A stretch of 64,000 bases of DNA from Hyphomicrobiales bacterium (GCA_900473415.1 UCLR01000032.1:260990-324989); one strand, 5' to 3'. Shown: positions 8,668 to 18,411, counted from the first letter of the stretch. Notes: generated by a model from the sequence alone, not told the origin. Program-made: numbers and translations.

Positions 8668-9597
8668 TCAATGCCCACTCGCCTGCGAGCGCAGCCGCGG
8701 ATCGAGCCAGCCATAGAGCAGGTCGACGACGAGGTTGGAGACGACCATCGCTGCTGCGACGATCAGCAGGATGCACTGCACGACCGCGAGGTCACGATTG
8801 CCGACGGAGACCACAAGCAGCCGGCCGATCCCTGGCCATGAGAAGATCGATTCCACCACCACGGCACCGGCGATCAGCGAGCCGACCATGAAGCCGACGA
8901 TGGTGATGATCGGCACCGCCGCGTTCGGCAGCGCATGGCCCCAGACGACCTCGCGCCATTTCAGCCCCTTGGCGGAGGCGGTGCGGATATAGGGCTGCCC
9001 CGTCACCTCGATCATGGCGCTGCGCGAGAAGCGGGCGAGGATGCCGATGCCGCCGATGCTCATGGTCAGCGTCGGCAGGATGCCATGCACCCAGGTGTCC
9101 TGCCCGCCCGAGGGCAGCCAGCGCAGGATGACCGAAAAGATCAGCACCAGAACCAACCCCATCACGAAAGAAGGGATGGTGAAGCCGAAGACGGCCGCCA
9201 GCATGACGCCGCGATCGGTGAAGCTCTGCCGGTGCAGCGCGGCGTAGACGCCGGCCGGGATGCCGACGAAGAGCTTGAGGAGAAGCGCCGGCAGGGTGAG
9301 CTGCAGCGTCGCCGGTACGCGCTCCAGCACCAGATGAAGGGCCGAGGCCTTGTCGCGCATCGAGGTGCCGAAATCGCCGGTGAAGATCGCCTTGATATAG
9401 GCGACGTACTGCGCCCAGAGCGGCTGATCGAGGCCCCAGGCCTTGCGGAAGGCGACGACCGATTCCAGCGGCACGTCGGGGCCGAGCATGACCTGCGCCG
9501 GATCGCCCGACATGCGCAGCACGACGAAGGCGAAGGTGACGACCGCGAGGATCGTGACGAGGGCGCGGAAGAGGCGCACGAGAACGAAGCGGATCAT
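8668..9597 (-). CDS. ABC transporter permease, oligopeptide type (DppB-like)
   Basis: A 309-residue permease starting MIRFVLVRLFRAL at ATG 9597, which is preceded by GGGAGG. About six transmembrane helices are present. DppB-family markers include RMSGDPAQVMLGP, GLDQPLWAQYVAYI and GDFGTSM, and the EAA loop region YIRTASAKGLKWREVVWGH. It forms a heterodimeric channel with the DppC-like protein. It is the fourth gene of the operon, between the ATPase genes and the second permease gene. Confidence 0.93.
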   Translation of the reverse strand: MIRFVLVRLFRALVTILAVVTFAFVVLRMSGDPAQVMLGPDVPLESVVAFRKAWGLDQPLWAQYVAYIKAIFTGDFGTSMRDKASALHLVLERVPATLQLTLPALLLKLFVGIPAGVYAALHRQSFTDRGVMLAAVFGFTIPSFVMGLVLVLIFSVILRWLPSGGQDTWVHGILPTLTMSIGGIGILARFSRSAMIEVTGQPYIRTASAKGLKWREVVWGHALPNAAVPIITIVGFMVGSLIAGAVVVESIFSWPGIGRLLVVSVGNRDLAVVQCILLIVAAAMVVSNLVVDLLYGWLDPRLRSQASGH

Positions 9598-9607
9598 CCC
9601 CCCTCCC

Positions 9608-10591
9608 TTATGCTTCAGCTTGAACAGGCTCGCCCGCCACGACATGGCAGGCGGCGGCGCGGCCTTCGCTAATGCGACGCAATTGCGGCACGGCGGAGCG
9701 GCAGATGTCGCGAGCGATCGGGCAGCGCGGATGGAAGGCGCAGCCGGCAGGCCGGTTGGCCGGATTCGGCGGCTCGCCCTGCAGGATGACGCGCCCCTCG
9801 AGCAGTTGGCCTGGCACCGGCACGCTGGAGACGAGCGCCTGCGTATAGGGATGCTGTGGCGCCTTGAAGAGCACGTCGGAGGAAGCTTCCTCGACGATCC
9901 GCCCGAGATACATCACCGCCACCCGATCCGCGATGTTGCGCACCACCTTGAGGTCATGGCTGATGAAGACCATGGCGATGCGGTGTTCTTCCTGCAGGTC
10001 GCGCATCATGTTGACGACCTGCGCCTGGATCGAGACGTCGAGCGCCGAGACGGGCTCGTCGCAGACCAGAAGCCGCGGCCGCGAGGCGAGCGCCCGCGCG
10101 ATGACGGCACGCTGCCGCTGCCCGCCGGAGAGCTCATGCGGATAGCGGTCCGCCTGGTCGGAGCGCAGCCCCACCGCGGCCATCAGCTCTGCTACGTGGC
10201 TGGCGCGCTGCTCCTTCGGCAGGAGATCGTGAATCTCCAGTGGCTCGCCGATCTGAACGGCGATGGTCAGGCGGCGGTCGAGCGCCGCGAGCGGGTCCTG
10301 ATAGACAAGCTGCATCTTCGCCCGGAGCGCCCGCCACTCGGCGGTGTTCATCGCCGGCATCGGCCTGCCCTCGAAGAGCACCTCGCCTTCCTGCGCATCG
10401 TCGACGCCGAGCAGCATGCGCCCGAGCGTCGATTTGCCGGAGCCCGACTCGCCGACGATGCCCAGCGTCTCACCCGGCATCACGGTCAGCGAGACGCCGT
10501 CCACGGCCCTGACGGGGATTGGGCGACCGAAAAGGCCGCGACGGACCTGATAGACACGCACGAGACCGCGGGCTTCGATGAGCGGACTCAT
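9608..10591 (-). CDS. ABC transporter ATP-binding protein, oligopeptide type (DppF-like)
   Basis: A 327-residue ATPase. Walker A is GESGSGKST (47-55), the signature is LSGGQRQR, and Walker B is [12 protein letters not shown]. The C-terminal oligopeptide-ABC extension has the cysteine-containing [15 protein letters not shown] segment typical of DppF/OppF. ATG 10591 overlaps the stop of the DppD-like gene by four bases (ATGA), which fixes the start. It powers import together with the adjacent ATPase. Confidence 0.95.
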   Translation of the reverse strand: MSPLIEARGLVRVYQVRRGLFGRPIPVRAVDGVSLTVMPGETLGIVGESGSGKSTLGRMLLGVDDAQEGEVLFEGRPMPAMNTAEWRALRAKMQLVYQDPLAALDRRLTIAVQIGEPLEIHDLLPKEQRASHVAELMAAVGLRSDQADRYPHELSGGQRQRAVIARALASRPRLLVCDEPVSALDVSIQAQVVNMMRDLQEEHRIAMVFISHDLKVVRNIADRVAVMYLGRIVEEASSDVLFKAPQHPYTQALVSSVPVPGQLLEGRVILQGEPPNPANRPAGCAFHPRCPIARDICRSAVPQLRRISEGRAAACHVVAGEPVQAEA

Positions 10592-11604
10592 GCCAAGGCC
10601 TCTTCGACGATCCTCACCGCGGTCTTGGCCACCGGCGGAACGGGATTGAAGCAAGCGAGCTTGCGCCCATTGTCGAGCGCGAGCAGTGGCGGTCGCGCCT
10701 CGCGGCAGCCGTCCTCGGCGCGCGGACAGCGCGGCGAGAAGGAGCAGCCCTTCGGCAGATGCTTCGGATTGGGCACCGTGCCCGGTATCGGGATCAGCCG
10801 CTCGCGCCCGCCATCGAGACGCGGGATCGCGTCGAAGAGCCCGCGCGTATAGGGGTGGCGCGGCGCGGCGAAGAGATCGGCAACGCTGCCCTCCTCGACG
10901 ATACGCCCGGCATACATGACGCAGACGCGCTCGCAGACTTGGCTGACGGCGCCGAGGTCATGGCTGATGAAGACGGTGGCCATGCCGGTCTCTTTTCTCA
11001 GCCGGATCAGCAGGTCGAGGATCTGCGCCTGGATCGTGGCATCGAGCGCCGTGGTCGGCTCGTCGGCGACCAGCAGGTCGGGCTCGCCTGCGAGCGCCAT
11101 CGCGATCATCAGGCGCTGGCACTGGCCACCGGAAAATTCGTGCGGATAGAGATCGAAACGACGGCGTGCATCGGGAATGCCGACCATATCCAGAAGCCGC
11201 AGCGCCTCGGCCCGGGCGGCCTCGCCGCGCAAGGACCGATGGACGGCAAGCGCCTCGACGATCTGGCGGCCGATGCGCAGCACCGGATTGAGCGAGCTCG
11301 ACGGGTCCTGGAAGATCATCGCGATGCGCCCGCCGCGCACGCTTTCGAGCACCGAACGCGGCCCGCCGGCGAGTTCCTGTCCATCGAGCTTCACAGAGCC
11401 GCTGACCATCGCCTTCCCGGGAAGGAGCCCGAGCGCCGCCAGCCAGGTGACCGACTTGCCGCAGCCGGATTCGCCGACGAGGCCGAGCGCCTCACCCTTG
11501 GCGACGTCGAGGTTGATGCCGTGGAGAACCTGCACCCCGTCGAAGGCGACCCTCAGGTCGCGCAGTTCGACGAGCCTGGAGCCAGCCGCGCTGTTCTTGT
11601 CCAT
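10588..11604 (-). CDS. ABC transporter ATP-binding protein, oligopeptide type (DppD-like)
   Basis: A 338-residue ATPase with Walker A GESGCGKS (44-51), a slightly altered signature FSGGQCQR, and Walker [13 protein letters not shown]. The C-terminal GCSFSPRCPRAEDGC element matches the oligopeptide/dipeptide subfamily, whose members often bind a 4Fe-4S cluster there. It is the second gene of the operon after the binding protein, with a 76-base gap, and overlaps the next ATPase gene by four bases. Confidence 0.95.
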   Translation of the reverse strand: MDKNSAAGSRLVELRDLRVAFDGVQVLHGINLDVAKGEALGLVGESGCGKSVTWLAALGLLPGKAMVSGSVKLDGQELAGGPRSVLESVRGGRIAMIFQDPSSSLNPVLRIGRQIVEALAVHRSLRGEAARAEALRLLDMVGIPDARRRFDLYPHEFSGGQCQRLMIAMALAGEPDLLVADEPTTALDATIQAQILDLLIRLRKETGMATVFISHDLGAVSQVCERVCVMYAGRIVEEGSVADLFAAPRHPYTRGLFDAIPRLDGGRERLIPIPGTVPNPKHLPKGCSFSPRCPRAEDGCREARPPLLALDNGRKLACFNPVPPVAKTAVRIVEEALA

Positions 11605-11680
11605 CGCCGTTCCGCCGATGCCGAAAATGACAAGTCTCCGGCGGCCTCGCGGTCGCCGGAGACGATGACGCGAGACCTAG

Positions 11681-13315
11681 TCAGATGAACCAGTTGGCCG
11701 TGCGGAAGTCCATGGCAAAGGCCGGGGCGGCCTTCCACTTCAGCGAGGACTTCATGCCGGTGAAGACGGCGTTCTGGTGCAGCACCTGATAGGCCGGATC
11801 CTCACGCTCGGCGATCTCCAGCATGCGGGCAATCGCCTTCTTGCGCTGGGCCCGGTCGGTCGAGGTCTCCATGACAACGGAGAGCTGGTTCAGCTCGGCG
11901 TTGGTCCAATCCTTCATCTGCTGGAGCTCGCCGTTCGGGCCGTACTGGACGACCATCGGCGTGATCGGATCGTTGATGTTGTTGGAGGCCGACCAGTCGC
12001 GCACGCCCTTGACGCCGTTGCGGTCGTGGATCTGGCCCCAGTTTTCCTTCATCTCGATCTCGACGTTGAGACCGACCTGCTTCCACATCTCGACCATGAT
12101 CTGCCCGTTGGCGGTCTGGTTCGTGTAGTAGTTGTTGAGCAGGCGGAACGGGATGCGGTCGCCCTTGTAGCCAGCCTGCTTGAGCAGGTCGCGGGCGAGC
12201 GTCGGGTTGAACTCCGGCGCCTTCCAGCCTTCGATGAACATGTCGGTCGCGCGGAAGGACTCGAACTGCAGGCCGGCCGGCACAACGGTCTTGCCGCCCC
12301 AGAGCGCGTCCACGATCGCCTGGCGGTCGATCGAATGCGTCATGGCGCGACGCACCAGCGGGTTCGCCAGGACCGGGTTCTCGATGTTGAACACCGAGAC
12401 GCGGTGGTTCCAGATGGTCGAGCTCTGCACTTCGTAGCCCGGCGCCTTCTGGACGGTCGCGATCTGGTCCGGCGGCAGGTCGCAGGCGAAGTCGTATTCG
12501 CCCGAGAGCAGGCCGTTGACGCGCGAGGCGACTTCCGGAACCTCGACGAAGCGGATCTGCTCCAGCGGCGGGCGGCCGCCCCAATACTGGTCGAAGGCGA
12601 CGAGCGTCAGCGAGACGTCCGGCTTGAACTCGGAGACCATGTAGGGGCCGGTGGTGACGGGCTTGCGCGCCCAATCCGTGTAGCTCTTGGCTTCGTCCCA
12701 GGCGCGGCGGTTCGTGATCTGGCTACCGGCCGAATAGAGGCGGCCTTCCAGCGTCACGTCCGGCGTCACGTTGTGAAAGCGGACCGTGTACTTGTCGACG
12801 GCCTCGACGCCGGCCAGCGCCGGCCACAGGCGCCGCGCGATACCGGGCACGGAGGCCGGCAGCTCCTTGACGGTGGTGGGCTTGTGGTCGTCGGCGAAGA
12901 TGGTCTTGCCGCCCTTCGGCTCGGTGTTGCCGAACAGACGTTCCTTGGAGAAGGAGAACACCACGTCGTCGGCCGTCAGCTCGTCGCCATTGTGGAACTT
13001 CACGCCCTGGCGCAGCTTCAGCTCCAGCGTCTTGTCGTCGAGGCGTTTCCACTCGGTGGCGAGGCCGGGGACCGGGCCCTGGTTGCCCATCCAGTCACGC
13101 AGGATCAGGCCTTCCCACAGGTTCGGGAAGAAGATGCGCTCGCCGACATTCGACTGCTCGTTCCAGACGTCGAGCGTGCCGTTGATCGTAATCTTCTGCA
13201 CCGCGACGGTGATGGAGCGGCGCTTGCCCTGGGAAAAGACCGGGCGCGGCAGGATCAGAGAACCAGCGGTCGCGCCCAGCAGGCCAAGAGCGCCGCGACG
13301 ATTGATGGATGGCAT
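11681..13315 (-). CDS. ABC transporter substrate-binding protein, family 5
   Basis: A 544-residue periplasmic binding protein of the oligopeptide/nickel class (SBP_bac_5). The N-terminus (MPSINRRGALGLLGATAGS) is a Tat-like or Sec signal that ends near PVFSQG. Typical features are LRQGVKFHNGDELTADDVVF, WGGRPPLEQIRF and DYACDL-like segments of the two lobes. ATG 13315 has AGGAGA six bases upstream. It is first in a seven-gene operon with two ATPases, two permeases, a GDPD and a TIM-barrel protein. That context favours a phosphodiester or opine-like ligand over simple peptides, but the ligand is not predictable. Confidence 0.93.
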   Translation of the reverse strand: MPSINRRGALGLLGATAGSLILPRPVFSQGKRRSITVAVQKITINGTLDVWNEQSNVGERIFFPNLWEGLILRDWMGNQGPVPGLATEWKRLDDKTLELKLRQGVKFHNGDELTADDVVFSFSKERLFGNTEPKGGKTIFADDHKPTTVKELPASVPGIARRLWPALAGVEAVDKYTVRFHNVTPDVTLEGRLYSAGSQITNRRAWDEAKSYTDWARKPVTTGPYMVSEFKPDVSLTLVAFDQYWGGRPPLEQIRFVEVPEVASRVNGLLSGEYDFACDLPPDQIATVQKAPGYEVQSSTIWNHRVSVFNIENPVLANPLVRRAMTHSIDRQAIVDALWGGKTVVPAGLQFESFRATDMFIEGWKAPEFNPTLARDLLKQAGYKGDRIPFRLLNNYYTNQTANGQIMVEMWKQVGLNVEIEMKENWGQIHDRNGVKGVRDWSASNNINDPITPMVVQYGPNGELQQMKDWTNAELNQLSVVMETSTDRAQRKKAIARMLEIAEREDPAYQVLHQNAVFTGMKSSLKWKAAPAFAMDFRTANWFI

Positions 13316-13722
13316 CGGAAATCTCCTTTCAACGCCGGACGCCCCGGAGGAGGAACGAGGCCGTCTCGTTGGCGGCACTGCGCTATGACGCTTAGTTGAA
13401 GGTCAGATGACAGCCGCCGGCGGCATCCCCAGCCGTGGTCGCGGAGAAGCAACAAAAGCGCAGATGGGCGCGGGCCGGACGGAACGACTCATTCCACGGC
13501 GCCGCTGGAACGGCCCGGCTTCGCGGCCCAGCTCGGTCCTTCAGCGCAGAACGTGCGCCAATTCTGGCATCCACAGCCGGCGATCCCGCTCATAACTTAG
13601 CCGCCTAAATATCAACAGATTTCGAGCTTTCATGAGCACCGTCCACTGGACTTGTGCGCCTCCTGTCGGATGAGCGCCGTGGTGTGGCGCCAAACGAGAG
13701 GGCTCCAGAGCGCCGGAACCGT
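13316..13722. other. 407-base non-coding gap upstream of the ABC operon
   Basis: It should hold the promoter of the leftward importer operon. I see an AT-richer patch around 13590-13620 with TTGATA on the minus strand (13615-13610), but no -10 element at canonical spacing. Short open frames here lack ribosome sites and convincing composition. No terminator, tRNA or repeat was recognised. Confidence 0.5.
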
Positions 13723-15237
13723 CTACGCGCCGATCGCGGCAAGGGCGGCGGCTACGACGGCTTTCCGCTCGCCCCGGCTTGCCAGCTTCGTCCACTCGCT
13801 CGCGGCGCCTTTCCGGGCGAGCTGATGCATCACGATGTCTGGCGTGGCATCCGACGGATCGCCCCGTCGTGCGGCGACTCGCTCGACCAGCACACGCTCG
13901 GGCGCCTCGAGCCAGAGGCCGCGGAACGGCACGCCGACGCGTTGTGCCACCTCCGCGACCCGTTCGCGCGCGGCCTGTCGGTCGAACACCGCATCGGCGA
14001 TTGCGGCGTGCCCCTGCGCGATCGCATTCCCGGCGATCCGGGCCATCTCGCCATAGGTCCGCTCGGAGACCTCATCGGTATAGCCCTCCGGCGAGAGGCG
14101 GGTTTCCGCAGCCACGCCGCAGAGCCTTTTCCGGATCCGGTCGCTCGCGGCGATGCGTGCGCCCGGAGCCGGGCCGAGCGCAGGGGCGATACCGGCCGCC
14201 ACCGTCGATTTCCCCGAACCCGAATAGCCTCCGACCGCGACCAGGACCGGCGGCCTGGCCGCCAGAAGTTCCCGACAAAGGCGGAGATAGGCTTGGGCTT
14301 CCGCGAGCCGCTCAGTCGGCGCGCGTGCGCTATCAGCCGCGGCGACATGCGCGCGCACCGCGGCGCGAATCGCCATGAAGAAGGGCAGAAGGCTCAGCCC
14401 CGTCTCGTCGCCGGCAACGTCGAGATAGCGATTGAACAGCGCGTTCGCGCAGGCCTCTAACCCACGATGCCAGAGATCCATCAGGGCGAAGGCGAGATCG
14501 TAGAGGATGTCCGTAGTCGCCAGGTCCTCGTCGAACTCAAGGCAGTCGAACAGCACCGGCCTGTCCTCGATCAGGCAGATGTTGCGCAGGTGCAGGTCGC
14601 CATGTCCGAGCCGGACCTTTCCCTCGCGCGCCCGTTCGTCCAGCAGCGCCGCATGCCGCGCCAGCGCCGCGCGGCATGCGGCATTGACCTCCTCGACTTC
14701 GCCGACAGGCAGGATGCCCGCGGCTGCGAAGGCGCGCTCATTGACGGCAAGAACACGCTCGACGCGCCTGGCCCCCTGCTCGTCCGGCGAGACCTCCGCC
14801 AGCCGGTGCAATTCGGCCAGGGCGGAGGCAAGCCCGGCCATGTCGGTGGATGTCAGCCGCCCCTGCTGCGCCAGCCGGTCGAACAGCAGCTCGTCGTCGA
14901 ACCGCTTCATTTCCAGCACCGCATCGACGAGCTCCCCCTGTCCATTGAGGGCGAGGTCTCCGTTGGGCTCGCGCGTGATCCGGTGAACCGCTTGATACAG
15001 CTCCGGCGCCGTGCGGCGGTTCAGCCTCAACTCGCGCTCGCACATCGCCAACCGCAGCTCCGGCGTCGACAGGTCGATATAGGGCAGCTTGACCGCGCGC
15101 TTGAGCTTGAATGCATGCGGGCCGAGCAACAGGACGGTGGAGATATGGGTCGAGATGACCTTCGCCTTCTCTCCGCCGCCGAAAGCCTGCGAGGAGCCCA
15201 GAAAACCGATCGTCTCGTTCTGATCGCAGACGGGCAT
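13723..15237 (-). CDS. Bifunctional aminoglycoside-phosphotransferase-like/P-loop kinase protein
   Basis: A 504-residue two-domain protein. The N-terminal half is a phosphotransferase-like fold with HGDLHLRN and the metal-binding FDCLEFD segment. The C-terminal half is a P-loop kinase with Walker A GYSGSGKST. This fusion is a common conserved protein of proteobacteria; its substrate is unknown, and antibiotic resistance should not be assumed. ATG 15237 (MPVCDQNE) is chosen because GGAGTGAG precedes it and family members begin near this point. Start codons at 15252 and 15264 (TTG) are possible. It stands alone, with gaps on both sides. Confidence 0.85.
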   Translation of the reverse strand: MPVCDQNETIGFLGSSQAFGGGEKAKVISTHISTVLLLGPHAFKLKRAVKLPYIDLSTPELRLAMCERELRLNRRTAPELYQAVHRITREPNGDLALNGQGELVDAVLEMKRFDDELLFDRLAQQGRLTSTDMAGLASALAELHRLAEVSPDEQGARRVERVLAVNERAFAAAGILPVGEVEEVNAACRAALARHAALLDERAREGKVRLGHGDLHLRNICLIEDRPVLFDCLEFDEDLATTDILYDLAFALMDLWHRGLEACANALFNRYLDVAGDETGLSLLPFFMAIRAAVRAHVAAADSARAPTERLAEAQAYLRLCRELLAARPPVLVAVGGYSGSGKSTVAAGIAPALGPAPGARIAASDRIRKRLCGVAAETRLSPEGYTDEVSERTYGEMARIAGNAIAQGHAAIADAVFDRQAARERVAEVAQRVGVPFRGLWLEAPERVLVERVAARRGDPSDATPDIVMHQLARKGAASEWTKLASRGERKAVVAAALAAIGA

Positions 15238-15356
15238 GGGCTCACTCCGCATTGCCAAGACCAAACCTCAAGGCCACTCATCCGGATAGCGTGGGTCGCG
15301 TCCTTGACGAACATCAAGTGCCGATCGTGCGTTCGCCTCCATCCGCCCACCTGCTC

Positions 15357-16318
15357 TCACTGCATCGAAGCGCGCATCTCGCGGACGCCGCGCCCGAGGC
15401 GCCGCCTGAGGAGCGAGCGCAGCGTCGCCGCATCGGCATAGCCAACTTCGTCGGCTACATGTTCCAGATTGCGCCCAATCGAGATCAGATGCCGGGCATG
15501 CTCGATGCGGAGATCCTGGAAGAAGGCAAGCGGCGACTTGCCGAGCACGGCCTCGGTGCGGCGCTGCAGCGTCCGCGGGGAAACGCACAGAACGCGGGCC
15601 GCCTCCTGAAGCGAGAAGCCTGCCGCGAGATTGGCCCGCGCCCAGCCCTCGAAGCGCTCGATCAGGGGATCGGCATGCGCGAGAAAATCGGGGATGGCGT
15701 ACTGCGCCTGCGACGGGCGCCCGTCGATCAGGAGAAACCGCGCGACCAGGGCCGCCATCTCCGGGCTGGCCTGCCTCATGAGCCACAGGGCGAGGTCGAG
15801 ATGGCCCATCGCCGCTCCGGCCGTGACGACCGGCCCCGACGGCACGATCATCCGTCCGTCATCCAGCCTGACCGACGGATAGCGCTGGCGAAATAGCGGC
15901 GCGAGCGACCAGGTCGTCGTTGCCTCATGCCCGTCCAGAACGCCGGATTCAGCGAGAAGGAAGGTCCCGATACAGGCTCCGGCGATGCCGACGTCTTTCG
16001 CGCGCAAGGCCCGCACCTGCCCCATCGCATCGAGCACATCCTCGCGCTTCAATGCCTCGACCAGCCGCGCCGGCTGCTTGGTGTTCAGCGCCGGAACCAC
16101 CAGCCAATCGGGCTTGCGCATCGTCGCCACCGGCTCGACGACAGCCGTCAGGCCCATCGCGGTGCGGATCTGCTCCCGAACGCCGACGAGGCCGATTTCA
16201 AAGGGCGGTCTCGCCATCCCTTGCAAGGCGGCCAGTTCGTTCGCGGCGTGAAGGTGTCGAGGAAGACCGAGATGCCGGTATCGAAGACGCCATCGAGGGC
16301 GAGGATCGCCAATTTCAT
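15357..16318 (-). pseudogene. GlxA-family transcriptional regulator with an N-terminal frameshift
   Basis: The natural start is ATG 16318 (MKLAILALDGVFDTG ... FLDTF), a typical DJ-1/PfpI-like start of GlxA regulators. After about 23 codons the frame changes. The continuation (AANELAALQGMARPPFEIG, then the full domain and a C-terminal AraC helix-turn-helix pair) is in a second frame. The break lies at about 16247-16250, consistent with loss of one base. The rest is intact, with GIAGACIGTFLLAESG and a C-terminal AraC domain, so the event is recent or a sequencing error. If the lesion is real, no full-length product is expected. Confidence 0.8.
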
Positions 16319-16385
16319 GTCGCAAATGACCTCAAAATTGTCGCTTACGACGATAGTTCGCTCGGCCACCAGCGTCTAGGTTCCG

Positions 16386-16410
16386 TCACGACAACTTGGC
16401 CCTGTCGTGA
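16386..16410. promoter_or_regulatory. Inverted repeat upstream of the GNAT gene
   Basis: TCACGACA at 16386-16393 and TGTCGTGA at 16403-16410 form a perfect 8-base inverted repeat with a 9-base spacer. It ends just before the ribosome site (GAGG, 16413-16416) of the acetyltransferase gene, in the divergent spacer shared with the GlxA-type gene. Its position suggests a repressor operator. Confidence 0.55.
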
Positions 16411-16422
16411 GCGAGGCGATGA

Positions 16423-17136
16423 ATGAACGCATCTTCGACCATCTCACCGGCGACATCGCAGCTGCTGGACCGGCCCGTCTGGTCGGCTCTCACCGATGGA
16501 AACGCTTCCTTTGCACAAGGTGGCGCGCGGGCGCTGCGCTATCCTTCCGAGGTCGCTCCGTTTGCGGCCCTGGCGGAAGAGACGGCCGCCTCATTCGAAG
16601 CCCTGGCCTCTGTGACGACGACCGGAGCCCGGGCTGCCCTGGTCGGCCCGCGCACTTTGCAGCCATCAGACGGCTTCGAGATCGAACGGCAGGCTCCCAT
16701 CGTGCAAATGGTCCTGGTGTCGCCGGTAGCGGCCGGCGTGGCGGCTGACCCCGAGCATGTCATCCTCGGCGCGGCGGATGTCGCCGACATGATGGATCTG
16801 ACCGGGCGGACGCGACCCGGCCCGTTCGGACCGAGAACGATCGAGTTCGGTCGCTATATCGGAATCCGCGTCGACGGCGCGCTCGTTGCCATGGCGGGCG
16901 AGCGGATGCGCTTCGACCGCTTCATCGAGATCAGCGCGGTCTGCGTCGACCCCGCGCATCGAGGCAGGGGCTATGCGGCTCTCCTGATGATGCGGCTGGC
17001 CCGCCAGATGCAGCAAGACGGGTTCACGCCGTTTCTCCATGTCTTCGAAGACAATCTCGGCGCGATCGCCCTTTACGAAAAGCTCGGCTTTCGCAGGCGG
17101 AGCACGCTGCGGCTGACAGTGCTCCTGCGGCGATAG
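16423..17136 (+). CDS. GNAT family N-acetyltransferase
   Basis: A 237-residue protein. The C-terminal half carries the acetyl-CoA-binding motif ISAVCVDPAHRGRGYAALL (motif A, RGRGYA), then HVFEDNLGAIALYEKLGF (motif B), typical of the FR47-like branch. The N-terminal ~80 residues are less conserved and may help bind substrate. ATG 16423 has GAGG six bases upstream. It is divergent from the frameshifted GlxA-type regulator, which may once have controlled it. The acceptor substrate is unknown. Confidence 0.9.
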   Translation: MNASSTISPATSQLLDRPVWSALTDGNASFAQGGARALRYPSEVAPFAALAEETAASFEALASVTTTGARAALVGPRTLQPSDGFEIERQAPIVQMVLVSPVAAGVAADPEHVILGAADVADMMDLTGRTRPGPFGPRTIEFGRYIGIRVDGALVAMAGERMRFDRFIEISAVCVDPAHRGRGYAALLMMRLARQMQQDGFTPFLHVFEDNLGAIALYEKLGFRRRSTLRLTVLLRR

Positions 17137-17368
17137 CCGCGCACCGGCAAGCCCAGAAGGGGGTCCTTCTGCATGACGCGCAGGATGCTGTTCGGGACGC
17201 CGCAACGGATCTCCGAAGAGGACTGGAGGAACAAGCAGAGCAGGCGCGCTGGCGGGTCGGCACCCGCCAACCAGACCCCACGACGACGACTTACCGTTGG
17301 GGAGCGTTTCGACTAGTATCCGAGCGCTTCAAGCAAACATGCGATGTTGGTTGGAAGGAGAGACGGCC

Positions 17369-18391
17369 TTGCGCTTCGTGCCCTCCCGCTTGAGTGGCGC
17401 CCGCAGCCGAACAACGCGGCGCGATTTCTTTGCCTTCCTCGGCGGAGCGGCGGCATGGGCCGTTCCCGCTCATGCGCAGCCTTCCCCGATGCCGGTGATC
17501 GGATATCTCGGCTCTGAAACGCCAGACCGCTACGCCAGCCGCCTTGCCGCCTTTCGCAACGGCCTGGCCGAAGCCGGATATGCCGAGGGGCGCAATGTTG
17601 CGGTCGAATATCGCTGGGCGGAGGGCCAGTACCGCCGGTTGCCAGCGCTCGCGAAAGAACTGGTCGACCGCCAGGTCACCTTGATCGTCGCCCCCGGCGG
17701 CGCCGAAGTCGCGCTCGCGGCTAAAGCCGCGACGTCGGTCGTTCCAATCGTGTTCGAGATGGGCGGAGACCCGATCACCGTCGGCCTGGTGAGCAGCCTG
17801 TCGCGGCCGGGCGGCAATCTCACCGGCGTCTCCAGCCTGAGCGTCGAGGTCTCGCGAAAGCGGCTCGAATTCATGGGCGAGATGTTCCCGAACACCAAGC
17901 TGTTCGCCTTCGCGGTCAACCCGGCAAGCCCGACCGCGGAATCGCAACTGAAAAACCTCCAGGCGGCGGCAGGCAGCCTCGGGCTGGAGCTGCTCGTCCT
18001 CAAGGCCAGCATGGAAGAAGAGTTCGACGCCCTGTTCGCGACAGCCGCCCAGCAAGGTGCCGGCGGCCTCGTCTTCAGCTCCGACCCCTATTTCGCCTAT
18101 CGCAGCCCGCAGCTCGCGACGATGGCCGCGCGCCGTCGCGTGCCGGCGATCACCCAGTCGCGCGATTTCCCGCTTGCAGGCGGGCTGATGAGTTATGGCG
18201 GCGACTTCGAGCAATCGCACCGGCATACCGGCAACTATGCCGGGCGCATCCTGAAGGGTGAGCGGCCGGCCGATCTGCCGGTCCAGCGCGTCACCAAGGT
18301 TGAGATGTGCATCAACCTGAAAGCTGCCAAGGCGCTCGGCGTCACGTTTCCGGCCTCGCTTCTGACCACCGCCGATCTCGTGATCGAATGA
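17369..18391 (+). CDS. ABC-type substrate-binding protein (PF04392-like) with Tat signal
   Basis: About 340 residues from a TTG start at 17369, chosen because AAGGAGAG lies eight bases upstream; ATG 17339 and TTG 17297 are alternatives without such a site. The twin-arginine signal is TTRRDFFAFLGG, followed by AVPAHAQ. The mature protein has the two-lobe binding fold of the TrpX/YtrF-like family (PVIGYLGSETP, IVFEMGGDPITVGLV, SLSRPGGNLTGVS). No permease or ATPase gene is nearby. The next gene, 20 bases downstream, encodes a membrane nucleotide cyclase, so this protein may feed ligand information to that sensor instead of a transporter. Confidence 0.85.
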   Translation: MRFVPSRLSGARSRTTRRDFFAFLGGAAAWAVPAHAQPSPMPVIGYLGSETPDRYASRLAAFRNGLAEAGYAEGRNVAVEYRWAEGQYRRLPALAKELVDRQVTLIVAPGGAEVALAAKAATSVVPIVFEMGGDPITVGLVSSLSRPGGNLTGVSSLSVEVSRKRLEFMGEMFPNTKLFAFAVNPASPTAESQLKNLQAAAGSLGLELLVLKASMEEEFDALFATAAQQGAGGLVFSSDPYFAYRSPQLATMAARRRVPAITQSRDFPLAGGLMSYGGDFEQSHRHTGNYAGRILKGERPADLPVQRVTKVEMCINLKAAKALGVTFPASLLTTADLVIE

Positions 18392-18411
18392 GCTGACCGG
18401 CGGGGCCAGCC

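Noticed and set aside
13392..13574. Short open frames in the gap upstream of the ABC operon
   Set aside because: No ribosome site, no conserved pattern, and overlapping frames on both strands of similar quality.
13723..15237. Aminoglycoside resistance gene
   Set aside because: The APH-like half is fused to a P-loop kinase domain and belongs to a widespread conserved family of unknown function, so resistance is not supported.
17155..17170. Small hairpin AGAAGG/CCTTCT after the GNAT gene
   Set aside because: Only six base pairs, no T-run; too weak to call a terminator.
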